From Chaetoderma sp. LZ-2023a (Eukaryota; Mollusca; Caudofoveata; Chaetodermatida; Chaetodermatidae): 64,000 nt of DNA. The translations under genes and the position numbers were made by a program. The notes under the pieces were generated by a model. The model was not told where the DNA came from. It saw nothing but the letters and a program-made list of their open reading frames with translations, and searched no databases. Of this stretch, positions 23,965 to 35,882 are shown one piece after another (positions within the stretch are counted from its first letter, which is position 1; every line of letters begins with the position of its first letter). The stretch spans positions 59,135,333 to 59,199,332 of the forward strand of contig CM067370.1 in assembly GCA_034401795.1 (NCBI GenBank), given 5' to 3'.

Positions 23965-24040
23965 TTAATTTGATTGGAATTAATTTCTGCTTAAAGCAAC
24001 AACGGCTTCCAATCAAATTAATTCCAAAATATTTAACAGG
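23965..24040. repeat. F2 foldback element
   Basis: TTGATTGGAATTAATTTCTG pairs with CCAATCAAATTAATTCCAAA around a short loop. The outer part ends ATATTTAACAGG. Confidence 0.7.
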
Positions 24041-24204
24041 ACATTTGTTAGTTTCTGTTGTGGTAACATGTTAATGCATTTACGAGCTGTGCTGTAATTA
24101 TTATATCCTTCTTATACAATGTACCGGTGATTAATTCCTTCTTTGGTTAAGCTGTGTCCGTTTTCAGTATGAATTCTTCAAGCAGTGACTAAGTAATCAG
24201 CCAA

Positions 24205-24420
24205 ACAATGGCGGCATTAAAGTTCTCATCTATTCTTAAGATACATATCCTAGCTAAATTTGATTATTTGTTACTTTATGGACACTAACTAACTTGGACT
24301 GTAGCCACCATTTTAGATAGATATTTGCTGGCCCCATTACATCAGACTCTATTGTCTTCGCCGGTGCGCAGTTGTTCGTATAAAACCATTCTCGTAATGC
24401 TAATGCTAGTCATTCTTCTG
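24205..24420 (+). repeat. Left arm of an inverted repeat pair (partner 26,025-26,215)
   Basis: AATGGCGGCATTAAAGTTCT, CATCTATTCTTAAGATA and GTCTTCGCCGGTGCGCAGTT followed by CGTATAAAACCATTCTC reappear reverse-complemented in the partner arm about 1.6 kb away. The arms differ by scattered changes. Confidence 0.75.
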
Positions 24421-24483
24421 TCTGCTTCCGTGGTGAGTGCATACTAAGTGCCTAACATAGTTCATTAGTAGTTGTATACTTCC

Positions 24484-24965
24484 TATGGTGCAAGTGACTT
24501 GCTGAAGATATTTCCCGCAACTTTATTGACAATCATTTCTGACTATGGCAGCCACCGCGTTGTCAAATTTTTCTCAGAGTAATCAGTGGACTTCCCGTTT
24601 TCTTTGCGAGCAAGTGCATATGCAATTAGTTAGGCCTATATTGTATGCATATTTCAGAGTGAAATATGTTCACAACGATCAAGCTGTCCACCAGCACTTG
24701 CACGATCGCCTGATATGCCTACCGCAGATATAATATGCTTATCTGTTGATTGCCAATGAAATGAATGGAATGCTCGAGCGCATCCGAGACTGGGTGTCGA
24801 TTCCGTATATGATATAGGCCGAACTTAGTGTGTATACATTTGTTAGCTAGCAAAAATAAAAATAAAACCCGCTGACTACTGAGAAAAATTTGACACCGCT
24901 GTTGCCGCCCGAGTAAGAAATGACTGTCAATAAAGTTGCTCGAAATATCTTCACTAAGTCTTGCA
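24484..24965. repeat. Second, smaller inverted repeat
   Basis: GAAGATATTTCCCGCAACTT then TATTGACAATCATTTCTGAC (24,495-24,545) is the inverse of AAATGACTGTCAATAAAGTT then GCTCGAAATATCTTC (24,916-24,955). The intervening 370 bp has no recognisable gene. Confidence 0.65.
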
Positions 24966-25539
24966 ACATATGCCCTGCTGATTATTTTTTGAATAATTTG
25001 ATTGATAGTTGTTTAAGACGATTTTCAGCCAAATTGTTATCAAAACTTTGCCTAGTGACAATTATATTATCAGCTGATTATTTTGAGAACAATCTGACAG
25101 ACAGATGTTGCTGCCATAGGCAGCAACATCTTTCAGTATACTTGGTATGGATATATTTGTTTTTATTTACAACATAGGAAATATAGAACTAGTATTGTAC
25201 TATGCTTAATGAAATTTACGCCAAATTCTTTTCCAGTTTTTCCACTTTTTATCTGAAACTTAATTTCCCATCTCATTGTGTAAATTGTATTATTTATTCT
25301 TAGAATTATTTTTAACGTAAACTAATTAATAGAAAAAGTGCACCAGCAAAATGTTTTATGTTAATACTAATAGGCTACTCCAATACTAATAGGCTACTCC
25401 AATGAGTCCAATACTTGTTGGTGATTAAGAGTTGATCATATTGAATTGTAGAACCAGGTGTGACCTACTTTTGTTACATTACATATGATTAACCCTAACA
25501 ATGCATGTATACACCAAGGTTGGTAAATTAATATTCAGT

Positions 25540-25608
25540 TTAATATTTTGAAACTAATTTGACTGGGAGTATGCTCCCAGTCAAATTAGTCTCAAAATAG
25601 TCAACAGT
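25540..25608. repeat. F2 foldback element with near-perfect palindrome
   Basis: AAACTAATTTGACTGGGAG and CTCCCAGTCAAATTAGT are perfectly complementary around TATG. It is the cleanest hairpin of the family in this window. Confidence 0.85.
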
Positions 25609-26024
25609 TTGCCTGTATTATTAGGAATTCAGTTTTCAGGGATTGTAACATTAAAAGGGTTAATAATGCTTACAGAGCCTAATGTAAGACAGCAACAACT
25701 TTCAGTCAAATTGTTTTCAAAATGCACACCAGTCTTTCTTCTAGCAGTTCTTTAAAACTGGATTTCTGACCACCAGCTTTCATTCCACCAGCTCTTTAAC
25801 CATTTAGCACTAAATATTTTGTAATTTGATATGCATAATGCACATGTCATTTGCTCATTGATTTGAAAAGAATAATTCTAATTAAGTATTTAACTTGTTT
25901 CCTTTTAACAAATATGAAAAACAACATCTAAGACATAAGTGTGAAAGTTTCCGATTTTTTCAGGAAAATTAACATCATTAACTATGCTATTCTTACTTTG
26001 CGCTCAACCTTGTAAGCCAGCGAA

Positions 26025-26215
26025 AGAATGACTAGCATTAAGAGAATGGTTTTATACGAACAAGTGACAACCGGCGAAGACAATAGGCTGAAATAATGGC
26101 GGCTGCAAATATCTATCTAAAATGTCGGCTAGAGTCCAGTTAATTAAGGGGTCCATAAAGTAACAGTCATAAATTTAGCTAGGATATATATCTTTTAAGA
26201 ATAGATGAGAACTTT
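26025..26215 (-). repeat. Right arm of the inverted repeat pair (partner 24,205-24,420)
   Basis: Shares GAGAATGGTTTTATACGAAC, CCGGCGAAGACAATAG and CTTAAGAATAGATGAGAACT-type phrases with the partner arm on the opposite strand. Confidence 0.72.
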
Positions 26216-26303
26216 AAGAAACATAATTCACTTTAGATAGCAGTACAATGTCGGTATTAAGAAACATAATTCACTTTAGATAGTGGTAAACTCAGTGCTC
26301 ATC

Positions 26304-26494
26304 TTAACCCTATAATGTCTAAATTTGTTCAAGAATATCAAAAAATTTGCTAATGTCAAAATTTACCACTGGAATGACTGGCTCAATATACGAGCCAGTC
26401 ATTTAAGTGACACATTTTCAAAAATAATCTTGGCCTGTAAATGGGTATTCCCCAAGACCACTACAGAGGCACGTTTTTACTGTTAAAGGATTAA
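26304..26494. mobile_element. F1 foldback MITE
   Basis: Opens TTAACCCTATAATG and closes AAAGGATTAA. The centre GAATGACTGGCTCAATATAC and GAGCCAGTCATTTAAGTG form a hairpin. See the F1 finding for family logic. Confidence 0.75.
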
Positions 26495-26763
26495 AGCATG
26501 GGCAGTGATTTCTTTGTATACCAAAGCTGTTAGCGGAGCAGGAAGGTAGGCTCAAACTCGATATATCTTCTTGGTACAGTTGGATTAAACAGTTCTGTTA
26601 AGGACGAATCCATATTTATAAACCTCATAGCTTTATGTGAACACATTTACACGTAAGATATAGTCCAGTTATTGAGCAGAGTCTATTGAGTCAGGAGAGT
26701 ATTAATGAGAAGTGAAGAAATCCTAAAATAAACACAATATGTGTACATAGACAAACAACAGCA

Positions 26764-27330
26764 AATGTTTATCCTAAACTGGAAGATCAATCAATGGCAA
26801 TGAAAGATGTTTATCCTATGCTGGATTAATCAATGACGCAGGAAAGATGTTTATCATATGCTGGATCAATCAATGACACTGTAATGATGTTTATTCTATG
26901 CTGGATCAATCAATGACACTGTAATGATGTTTATTCTATGCTGGATCAATCAATGACACTGTAATGATGTTTATTCTATGCTGGATCAATCAATGACACT
27001 GGAAAGATGTTTATCCTATGCTGGATCAATCAATGACACTGTAATGATGTTTATTCTATGCTGGATCAATCAATGACACTGTAATGATGTTTATTCTATG
27101 CTGGATCAATCAATGACACAGGAAAGATGTTTATCCTACGCTGGATCAATCAATGACACAGGAAAGATGTTTATCCTACGCTGGATCAATCAATGACACA
27201 AGAAAGATGTTTATCCTACGCTGGATCAATCAATGACACAAGAAAGATGTTTATCCTACGCTGGATCAATCAATAACACTGTAAAGATGTTTATCCTATG
27301 CTGGATAAACCGACGACACTTGAAAAATAC
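26764..27330. repeat. 40-bp satellite, about 14 copies
   Basis: The unit is GATGTTTATCCTATGCTGGA followed by TCAATCAATGACACTGTAAT. Most copies are 40 bp and differ at TCC/TTC, TATG/TACG and ACACTGTAAT/ACACAGGAAA. Runs of one variant group together, as expected from unequal exchange. The start and end units are more diverged. It lies about 2.7 kb downstream of the Piwi stop. Confidence 0.95.
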
Positions 27331-27394
27331 CACCACCGCTGTTACCAAACCGATGATGAGCCAACCATTTAATAATTCAAATTTGTCCAGAAAA

Positions 27395-27560
27395 TCTCAA
27401 ATTTTTTTTCTTAGTAAATGTCCTCCATTTCTAGGCCAAGAATTTGAAAATTTCCCACTGGAATGACAGACTTTTGTGAAGCCAATCCTTCCAGTGGCAA
27501 AATTTCACATCTTCACGTAGCCTGCAAATGGGCCATTCTCAAGATCAGTGCACCGGTTGG
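27395..27560. repeat. F1 foldback element (diverged copy)
   Basis: TTTCCCACTGGAATGACAGA pairs with TCCTTCCAGTGGCAAAATTT. It is flanked by the typical GTCC.CCATTT and GCCTGCAAATGGGCCATTCT phrases. Confidence 0.65.
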
Positions 27561-27768
27561 CTTGACTGACTATTGGTGCCAAAAGCTAGTGGTGGTTCCA
27601 TAACATCATGAGGTTGAACAACTGGCTAACTTAATTAACCAGCATCTTAGTCGCACACAGCTTTTCCACTTGGCAACAGACAACACATGGCCTTAGTGAG
27701 CATTTATTGAAGCTACTTTAACTGTTCGTCTGCTGGATTTGTGCAGACTACATTTAACTCTGGATATA

Positions 27769-27861
27769 CTGAATATTTTGAAAATGATTTGACTGAAAGA
27801 TGTTGGTGGCTAAACCATCAAAAACTTTCAGCCAAATTGTTTTCAAAATATTCAGCAGGTC
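27769..27861. repeat. F2 foldback element
   Basis: TGAATATTTTGAAAATGATT and TTGTTTTCAAAATATTCAGC form the arms, with TGACTGAAAG and CTTTCAGCCA inside. Confidence 0.75.
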
Positions 27862-27989
27862 AAGTTATTGCTCATTGAAATTATTGTGGTGGGTTGCAGC
27901 AGTCGGACAGCGGTCATTTAAGACTGCATGGCTTTCATTAAGCACTTTAATACCCATTTAACAGGAAAAAAAGATCTAAATATTCATTT

Positions 27990-28150
27990 ATCGAATCACC
28001 AGGGCAGGGAAAGTATTTTTGAAAATTTACCTCTGGAATGACTGGATCAGTTATCGAGCCAGACATTCCAGTGGCAAACTGTCAACAAATACACTTCTGT
28101 CTAGCAAATGTTCATTCCTCAAGAGCACTAGAGGCCAGTTTTGTCAATAC
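27990..28150. repeat. F1 foldback element
   Basis: TCTGGAATGACTGGATCAGT and CGAGCCAGACATTCCAGTGG form the hairpin. The outer TTAACCC ends are lost. Confidence 0.65.
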
Positions 28151-28339
28151 CATTCATGAATGCAGAGGAATCTACACAGTAAACTGACCTTGATGACAAC
28201 TGTGACTGGTTATTCTTTCTATAAATAGATGGTCCCAGCAACCGGATCACAATGAATGTCTAGCATGAGAATGAAGTGATGATGTGGTTATGTACAAATG
28301 CTTGCATGCTGGTGACTTTGGTTAAACTTCAACACTATG

Positions 28340-28516
28340 GTCAAGAAAATTTACGTTGTCATTTACAGGACTATTTTTGAAAATTTACTACTGGAATAAC
28401 TGGCTGTTACTGCAGCAGTCATTCAAGTGGTAAGTTTTAAAAATACCCACCTTATTTTCTTGCCCCGCTAATGGATATTTCTCAAGACCACTGAATAAGC
28501 AGTTTTTGTCAGGGTT
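28340..28516. repeat. F1 foldback element
   Basis: TACTGGAATAACTGGCTGTT pairs with AGCAGTCATTCAAGTGGTAA. The right end reads GTCAGGGTTAAAAGG; the left end is diverged. Confidence 0.65.
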
Positions 28517-29985
28517 AAAAGGATTTTAAGCATACCGAGGAAATACCATACATCCTTCACAATCCTTGTAATATACAGAGACAGCAACAGTTACGTTACA
28601 GTGCCCAGACAAATTAACAAGCTAACTATGGCCGCTTGGAAATTGAGACACTGAAATTTCAGCACATCACAAGTCTTGAAACTATTAACTGCCACATATA
28701 TGTACGCTTTTACTTAGTCAAAGACAGCTTAGCGCATGGCATAACTACACACAGAACATCGCAAGCACTATAAATCCATCAGGGATTCACATATTCGACA
28801 AGCCATTCTATGTAGGTAACCTATATATGTAACTACATGTACAAAATATTCTGATTTCCATTTAAATCACACTAGTCTCGCAGAAGTTATTGAATTTAAA
28901 GAACCAACTTTGCCACAAATTCTATACTAAACATAATGGAATGGAAATTTGAGCTAGTATTTAAATGCATTGCAAATTTCACTAAGCAATGAATCAGTTA
29001 CACACATACAGTACTGCTCAGAAATCAGTTACGTTTAAAAAAACCAAACAAACGTGTCATTTATTAAATGTTCTGTTGAATATTTTGAACATAATTAGAT
29101 GGGAAGACATTGCTTCCACTGTAGACAACAACAGCTTCCAATTTAATTACGTTCAGAATATTCAACAGTATGTTGTCTCAGACACAATAATTAGCACCAT
29201 ATTAATCGTTGCAGTGATTGCATCTGGCATGGGGAGCAACTCCTCCTTACAGAAACAATCTCCACGTGAAGAGAAATATATTACTGTAAACTTTTCATTG
29301 GGATGACTGGCTTTTTTGTAGAGCTGCAGAGCCTGCCATGTCATTGCAATAAATCGTCATTTGCCATTATTACTTGTTTATAAACAATATGACTTATTTT
29401 AATCATCACCAGTCATCGATAAATGCTCTACACACTCACATACACAAGTTTGATTACTGCTAGGATCATTTTCATTCCTTCAAACTGTTTGATTACCAAA
29501 ATTACTTATCATAATTGACTTCAGTGACTTTGACCAATTAGATAGTGATCATTAACGCTGTAGAATAGATTTGTTGCTGATCACAGGCGTGTGTGCCTGA
29601 ATGCTTCTCTTCTAGAACTCCCCAGCACTTGCTGGATTCTAAACTTGCAGTGTCTCGAATCTGATCATTGATAGTTGCAAAGCCAATTATAATTCAAAAA
29701 GCTGCATCCTAAAGGCACTGATCAAATAAACAAACAAAAAACATTTGCCATAATCATCTATAAAAGATAAAACTCTAAACGTTGAACTCAAATAGCGTTT
29801 TCATTCTGCATATAAAACACAATTTCTTTCTCGCTAGGAATCAATTAAACCAATCCCTACTGATCAGTGAACACAAACAACATACTGGACATTCCATCTT
29901 ACATTAATTCACGGTTATCAACGCAGTTCCGAATGAAACAAACATCCGGCCTGAATACATGTTCTGCAACGCTAAGCATGTTAGC
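28517..29985. other. Presumed 3' UTR and downstream flank of Piwi (minus strand)
   Basis: The Piwi stop is at 29,986, so minus-strand 3' UTR should begin at 29,985 and run leftward. Several AT-rich hexamers could serve as poly(A) signals, for example AATAAA on the minus strand at 29,060-29,065, but none is clearly better than the others. One F2 element lies at 29,073-29,168. No other gene is seen. Confidence 0.4.
29073..29168. repeat. F2 foldback element
   Basis: CTGTTGAATATTTTGAACAT pairs with ACGTTCAGAATATTCAACAG. The inner parts AATTAGATGGGAAG and CTTCCAATTTAATT also pair. Confidence 0.8.
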
Positions 29986-30343
<358 letters not shown>

Positions 30344-30762
30344 AAATAGGAAACCAGACATTTATACATGCTATATGATCTACTTCATTACTCTAATTTA
30401 TCATTTACTGTTTTATTGGATCTCGGTTATCGAATATTTCTTTTCAATGCTCTAGAGCTTAGTTGTAGTAACAATTTAATGGACAAGGTTTTTTGTTGAT
30501 GACAGAGTAAGAATCATATTGTTTTATTGTACGGGGCATGTTCATGTATTTGACTAACTATGGAGTTTTGATGTAAGTAAATTTAATGCTAAACATACTG
30601 TAAGTCATTGTGGTTATGTTGTCAATCTAAACAGTTTTTCTTGGAATGTAATTTAGCCTTTAGTCATGTGATGAATTTATTGTCAATGAAATCATGTGAA
30701 CGACAGGATATTGGAGCATTTGTGATCGTTATATATGACTGAATACTCAAGTGTACCACGTG

Positions 30763-30996
30763 TTTAACCCTTTAATGATCAAATTTGGTCAATCTTTTTT
30801 TTAAATATCCGCCTATTGAATGTCCATTTTGGCATTTAGAGGTTAAGAGAACACAATTTTTGAAAATTTATCACTGGAATGAAAGGCTCAGTTATCGAGC
30901 CAGTCATTCCAGTGGTAAAATTTCAAATATTGTACTCTTATCCTGTAAATGGACATTCCACAAGACCATAACAGAGGCCGGTATGACCATTAAATC
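30763..30996. mobile_element. F1 foldback MITE in Piwi intron
   Basis: Left end TTAACCCTTTAATGATCAAA; right end GGTATGACCATTAAA with the final TTAA decayed. The centre GAATGAAAGGCTCAGTTATC and GAGCCAGTCATTCCAGTGGT forms the hairpin. Confidence 0.8.
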
Positions 30997-33827
30997 ACAT
31001 TGATTTCCAAAAGTAACTCGAGTAGCTACTCTATATTAGGAGTCTAAAATCACTAATATATTCAGCTTTCTTATTTTCATGCTGCAGATTTTATTACGCT
31101 TTTGAAAATAGTGGCATAACACCTGGAACATTGGCAGTGAGATTTATTTATATTTGATTTAATTTCAGGGAAACGTTTCGGATAATCCAAATTGGCTACT
31201 CTAAAAATTGACTAAACCTACGATCTAAGTTTGGGAGATGTCACAGCATTTGGTCAATAAAGTTCCCTCGAACAAAGTTGGCCCAGCTGTTGCCTTAGAT
31301 GATGTTTCATGAGTTTTGAATCAATACCCCAAGCGCTTTCTGAGAATCTTTTTTTAAAGATGTTTCTAAAAATCAGCCAAAATCCAAGCTCGCCACTGGC
31401 CAAACTGACCGATTGGCTTCATTTGAACAACCTTGGATCACTATGCCCTAAGGATGCTTTCTGCCAAATATAATTGAAATCAGCCAAGTGTTTCTCGACA
31501 ACACATTAAAATTTTCCCATTGCTTTAGCATGGGAGTTTTTTGGCGAGAAAAGAATCCAAGATGGACGCCAAACCATTTATCCGAGTTTTGAATGTGGCA
31601 AATTTGAAATCAGCACACACAAAAACATTTTCGGCATAGGCATTTCAACTAGAAAGCCCATTGGCTATAAGTAGAAACTTGAGCAGCTGACCAGAATTGT
31701 AACAAGAACACACTAGCCATGTTTCTTTATATAATAACTTCCCCAGAAAAAATGGCCCCTAGTTCCTAATCATATCTCCGCAATTTCCTCCCGATCCGTT
31801 CAATCGTTTTCATGAAAATTAGGTCATCCTAGATAGCCGCTAAAGCAGTTGGCGAATCAAGTTCGCTTGAACAAACTTGGTTTAACTGTTGCCGAGATGA
31901 CCTTTCTGAGTTTTGAATCAAACCCCACAAGTTGATTTAGAAAAGATTTAAAAAAATGTTTTAAAAAAATAGGCCAAAATTCAAGATAGCCGCTGAACAA
32001 CTTGATCAACCGGCTTTCTTTGACCAAACCTGTATCTCTATGCCCTAAGGATGCTTTCTGTCAAATATACTTGAAATTGGCCCAGTGGTTCGCGAGAAGA
32101 CATTTTAAATTTCCTATTGCTTTAGCACATGGGAGCGTTTGGATGGAAAACCGTTTATCTAAGTTTCGAAAATAACAAATTTGAAATCAGAATACCCAAA
32201 ACCTTATATAAACAAGCCCATGTGTCGCTCAACTGCAACATATTCAAACGTAACATTTCAACAGTTGGCATTTCAACTAGAAAGGCCATCAACAATTAAG
32301 TAGAACCCTAAGGAGTTGAGCAGAATTGTAACAAGTAAACACAGGCCATGTTTCTTTATGTATTAACTTCTATTGGACAAACCTAAGGCCCTTAGTCCCT
32401 AATCATATCTCCAAAATTTTGGCCCAATCCGTTCAGCGATTCTGGAGACGAAGTCGTTTTCATGAAAACCAGGTCATCCAAAATGACTGCTAAAGCATTA
32501 GGCAATCAAGTTCCATTGAACAAACTTGGTTCAGCTGTTTCCCTAGATAACCTATCTTTGAAATCAGAATACCCACCAACATATATAAAACCAATTTCGT
32601 CAAAATAAAAAAAATCAATATGGCCACCAAACATGCTACATTTTGATTGGCCCACGGCAGCCATATTTTTGGATGGATCAACTTCCCGTGAACAAACTTT
32701 AATGGCCCTTAGTCACTAATCAAATTCCCCAAATTTCAGCCTGACCCTTTAAGCGGTTCTGGAGCACTCATTTCAGCTGTTGCCCTAGATCATATTTAAT
32801 GAGTTTTGGATCGATGCGCCAAATGGTTTCAGAGATTAAAAAATATATATTTCTTCTAAAAACCAGCCAAAATCCAAGATGGCTGCCACTAAATTGGCCG
32901 ATTGGCTTTGTTTGAACAACTTGGATCCCTATACCCTAAGGATGCTTCCGGTCAAATATAATTGAAGCCCAGTAGTTCTTGATAAGAAGTAGTTTAAAGG
33001 TAAAGTTGATGGTCGACGGACGGACGGACACACCACGAATGGTAACCACAGCATAAGCACGCTTGGCCTTTCAGGCCAGGTGAGCTAAAAACAATTTCGT
33101 CTTCAAAATCCATAAAATAATAAAATTCAATATAGCTGCCAAACACGCTACGTTTTGAGGAGGCCAGTGTCAGTGTTTTTGACGCATCAACATCCCATGA
33201 GCAAACTTTAATGACCCTTAATCAAGCCTCTCCACGAGAGCCGAGTGATTGCTCTCCTCTCGCCTAAAATTAATTTTAAGCGAGTATCTCATTGCTCGCC
33301 TCCATTTCTTAGTAACAATGGCAGTATATAGGCGAGTACTGATACAGCTGGCCTCACTGGATTAAATCTAAATTGTTATTGTTCCCATTCAAAATTCTTC
33401 AAATTGGTGCCCTAGATATTTCATCAATCCACCCCTTAAACACAAAAATTTCTAAAAATTGGCCAAAATCCCAGATAGCTCACCCGGCCAATTGATCGAT
33501 GCTCTAAGGATGCTTCCTGTCAAATATAAAAATCGGCCCTGTGGTTCTCGAGAAAGACATTTAAAGTTTCCTACTGCTTTAGTATGGGAGTTCTCTTGAA
33601 CAATCTTGGTTTAACTTTGGCCCTAGATGATATTTCATCGATGCCACATACACCACCACCACACACCCACCCAACCCTTTCAGATTTTTTTAGATTTCTA
33701 AAAATCAGCCCAAATCCCAGATGGCCCACACAGCCAATTGATCGATGCTCTAAGGATGCTTCCTGCCAAATATAGAAATCGGCCCTGTGGTTCTCGAGAA
33801 AGACGTCAAGTTTCCTACTGCTTTAGT
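30997..33827. repeat. R1-family repeat block in Piwi intron
   Basis: A series of R1-type segments carries AACAAACTTTAATGGCCCTT, ATGCCCTAAGGATGCTTCCT and CCAAGATGGCCGCC-like phrases. One unit ends at 33,087 with TTTCAGGCCAGGTGAGCTAA. A GGACGGACGGACA run lies near 33,015. A CTCTCGCC/GCGAG-rich patch at 33,230-33,330 is not R1 and is unidentified. No exon is seen. Confidence 0.65.
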
Positions 33828-34450
33828 TAGAGCTGTTAGGTATACCGAAAATACCGTGCGATATCAATACCACAATAATATCAAAATACCGTGCGATATC
33901 AATACCACAATAATATCAAAATACCGTGCGATATCAATACCACAATAATATCAAAATACTGTGCGATATCAATACCACAATAATATCAAAATACAGTGCG
34001 ATATCAATACCACAATAATATCAAAATACCGTGCGATATCAATACCACAATAATATCAAAATACCGTACCAAACTAATCTCAAATTACCGAAATTTCAAC
34101 TGACAAAAATTGCCTCAAATTGCACCAGAGAGAATTCCATGAAATTTGCACATGCAATCCTCATTATTTCACGTTACAAGAGGGCTACCCATCATAATGT
34201 TGCACTGTCTGACAATTATTATAGAAGTCTCAAAATGGCTAGTGCGTGGACGTTATTTCAAATGAATCAATAGTAAAACTATTGTATTGGCGAATCATGA
34301 AAATAGCTTAAATTTGAAAAAGCACTTGCAATGTAACCACAAAAACGAGTTTGCAGAAGTATCAATGCAATACCGATACCGTACCGAGGTAATTGGGACC
34401 AAAAATACTGATATCGGTACTGAACATAAAACATCAATACTGAACAGCTC
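33828..34450. mobile_element. hAT-like non-autonomous element inserted in R1
   Basis: The ends are TAGAGCTGTTAGG and CTGAACAGCTC, inversely similar. Flanks carry TAGT on both sides (33,824-33,827 and 34,451-34,454), and removing the element restores the R1 phrase GCTTTAGTATGGGAG. Inside are the 35-bp tandem repeat and, near 34,300-34,345, NLKKHLQCNHKNEF, which resembles the end of a BED zinc finger used by hAT transposases. The rest of a transposase is absent. The repeated TAGT is shorter than the usual 8-bp hAT duplication, so the class is uncertain. Confidence 0.6.
33846..34068. repeat. 35-bp tandem repeat, about 6.4 copies
   Basis: The unit is AAAATACCGTGCGATATCAA then TACCACAATAATATC. 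Copies are almost identical (CCGT, CTGT or CAGT at one position). Each unit carries GATATC. The array is internal to the hAT-like element. Confidence 0.93.
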
Positions 34451-35036
34451 TAGTATGGGAGCATTTGCCGGGAAAAAGATTGGAGATGGCCGCCAAACCA
34501 TTCATCCAACAGTTTCCAAAAAGCAATATAAAAAAAATTTCGGCTTCAAAATCCATCAAATAAATCCCAATCCAAATCGGCTGTCAAACATGCTACTTTG
34601 ATTGGCCCTCAGCAGTCATTATTTTTTACGTATCAATTTCCCCTGAACAAACTTCAATGGCCATTATCCACTAATCATATAGCGCAAATTTCGGCCCGAT
34701 CCGTTCAGTGGTTCCGAAGTAGTTTTAGTGAAAACTAGGTCATTAAAGATGGCCGCCAAACTATTTGGTCAATCAAGTTCCCGTGAACAATCTTGGTTTA
34801 GCTTTTGCCCTGCTTATTTCATGCTTGGCCTCTTAGGCCAAGTTGAGCTAATAAAGAAATGTTCCACCATTGTTTTTGCCAAAAGGACATGCAGCTGATG
34901 ACGGGTAAGGGGACATGACAATAAATAAGTTGAGCAAAAAATTGTATCACGTTTCTGCAAATAAGGTATATCTGTTCCCTTTGAGTGTAAAGATTTCTTG
35001 AACACAAAACTGTCTGCATCTATTAGATTTACTTAC
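34451..35036. repeat. R1-family tail in Piwi intron
   Basis: R1 phrases continue to about 34,850 (GGCCAAGTTGAGCTAATAAA). From there to the exon at 35,037 I see unique-looking intron sequence without features. Confidence 0.6.
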
Positions 35037-35184
35037 CGGCCAGTTATAGTAGAGATGAGTAAGTTTATATGTCAGGCGCTGGATGTGGTCTGGCTTCAGA
35101 CCACTGTCATCCCAAATGACATTATAATGGGTTGGTGTCACAGTTCCCTGTCTGACACTCTGAGACACCAGGAAGAAATCATAC
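35037..35184 (-). CDS. piwil1-like: Piwi-like protein, exon E6 (catalytic His)
   Basis: The acceptor is ATCTGCCTAG and the donor CCG|GTAAGT. The exon starts by completing a Trp codon (TG|G) and ends in phase 0. It encodes [20 protein letters not shown], then [20 protein letters not shown], then LTHLYYNWP. The His of PTHYN is the last member of the D-E-D-H tetrad of Piwi/Argonaute slicers. The [16 protein letters not shown] stretch and [15 protein letters not shown] are closer to PIWIL1 than to PIWIL2 in my recollection. The exon sits between a 13.3-kb intron (to E5) and a 4.9-kb intron (to E7). It shows no frame damage. Confidence 0.95.
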
Positions 35185-35882
35185 CTAGGCAGATATAACA
35201 AGTCAAAGATCAGTGTTGGCAACATAAAACACAACACAATCTTGCAACAAATAGGGTAGACAATTCATGCAAATGTTAACACATGTTAAATTTTCGCGGG
35301 GGTGGGGGAGGGAGGGGCAGCAGTAGAGCTGACTGAAAACTATGAAATCTCGCTAAATTGCAATCCGTATCATGGTCTTGTTAGTACTTATGCTCAATAC
35401 AATACACAAATTCATGCATGCATTCTTATCCTAAAGAAACAACTTTTTTTTACCAGTTACAGGGTTTTGCCCACACAGGTCGGGATTAGCCACCACTCAA
35501 CAATTTTAACCAGCACTAAAGACTAAATTATCTTTTTTAAACACCACTTTTCACATATTTTGTGCAATTAAGCTTTATTTCAAGGAACTTTGTAAAATTT
35601 TAGTAAAGATGTCCGGCATTAATTTGGGTTTGAACAGAACCAGCAATGTGGTTGCAATGCTGCAACCATGAAGCTCGACTGTACAATGAACTATGAAGCT
35701 GGACTCAGTGGGATAACTATGTAGTTTACAATAACTATCAAAATGCATTGGGATTGGGTGTGCTATTGGAACTGTGGATGATGCCTATTAAAATTGTTCG
35801 AAATAATAAATTCAATATGACAAACAGTCTGAGAAAAAGCTTTTGGAAATATACATCTAAAAAAAAAATATATATATATATA
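35185..35882. other. Piwi intron sequence, no feature
   Basis: A G-rich tract at 35,298-35,320 is the only compositional oddity. No coding pattern was recognised. Confidence 0.4.

Larger units (their letters stand above)
22951..26763. other. Non-coding flank downstream of the Piwi gene (minus strand)
   Basis: No exon is recognised. Contents: a duplicated 46-bp phrase (TTGACCATTAAATGTTATTA) at 22,977-23,085, several foldback elements, a long inverted-repeat pair (24.2 and 26.1 kb), and a twice-repeated AAGAAACATAATTCACTTTA at 26,217-26,285. Ordinary AT-rich sequence lies between. Confidence 0.5.

Noticed and set aside
26764..27330. CRISPR-like array
   Set aside because: Units are contiguous with no unique spacers, in a clearly animal genome. 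It is a satellite. The same applies to the 34-, 35- and 52-bp arrays.
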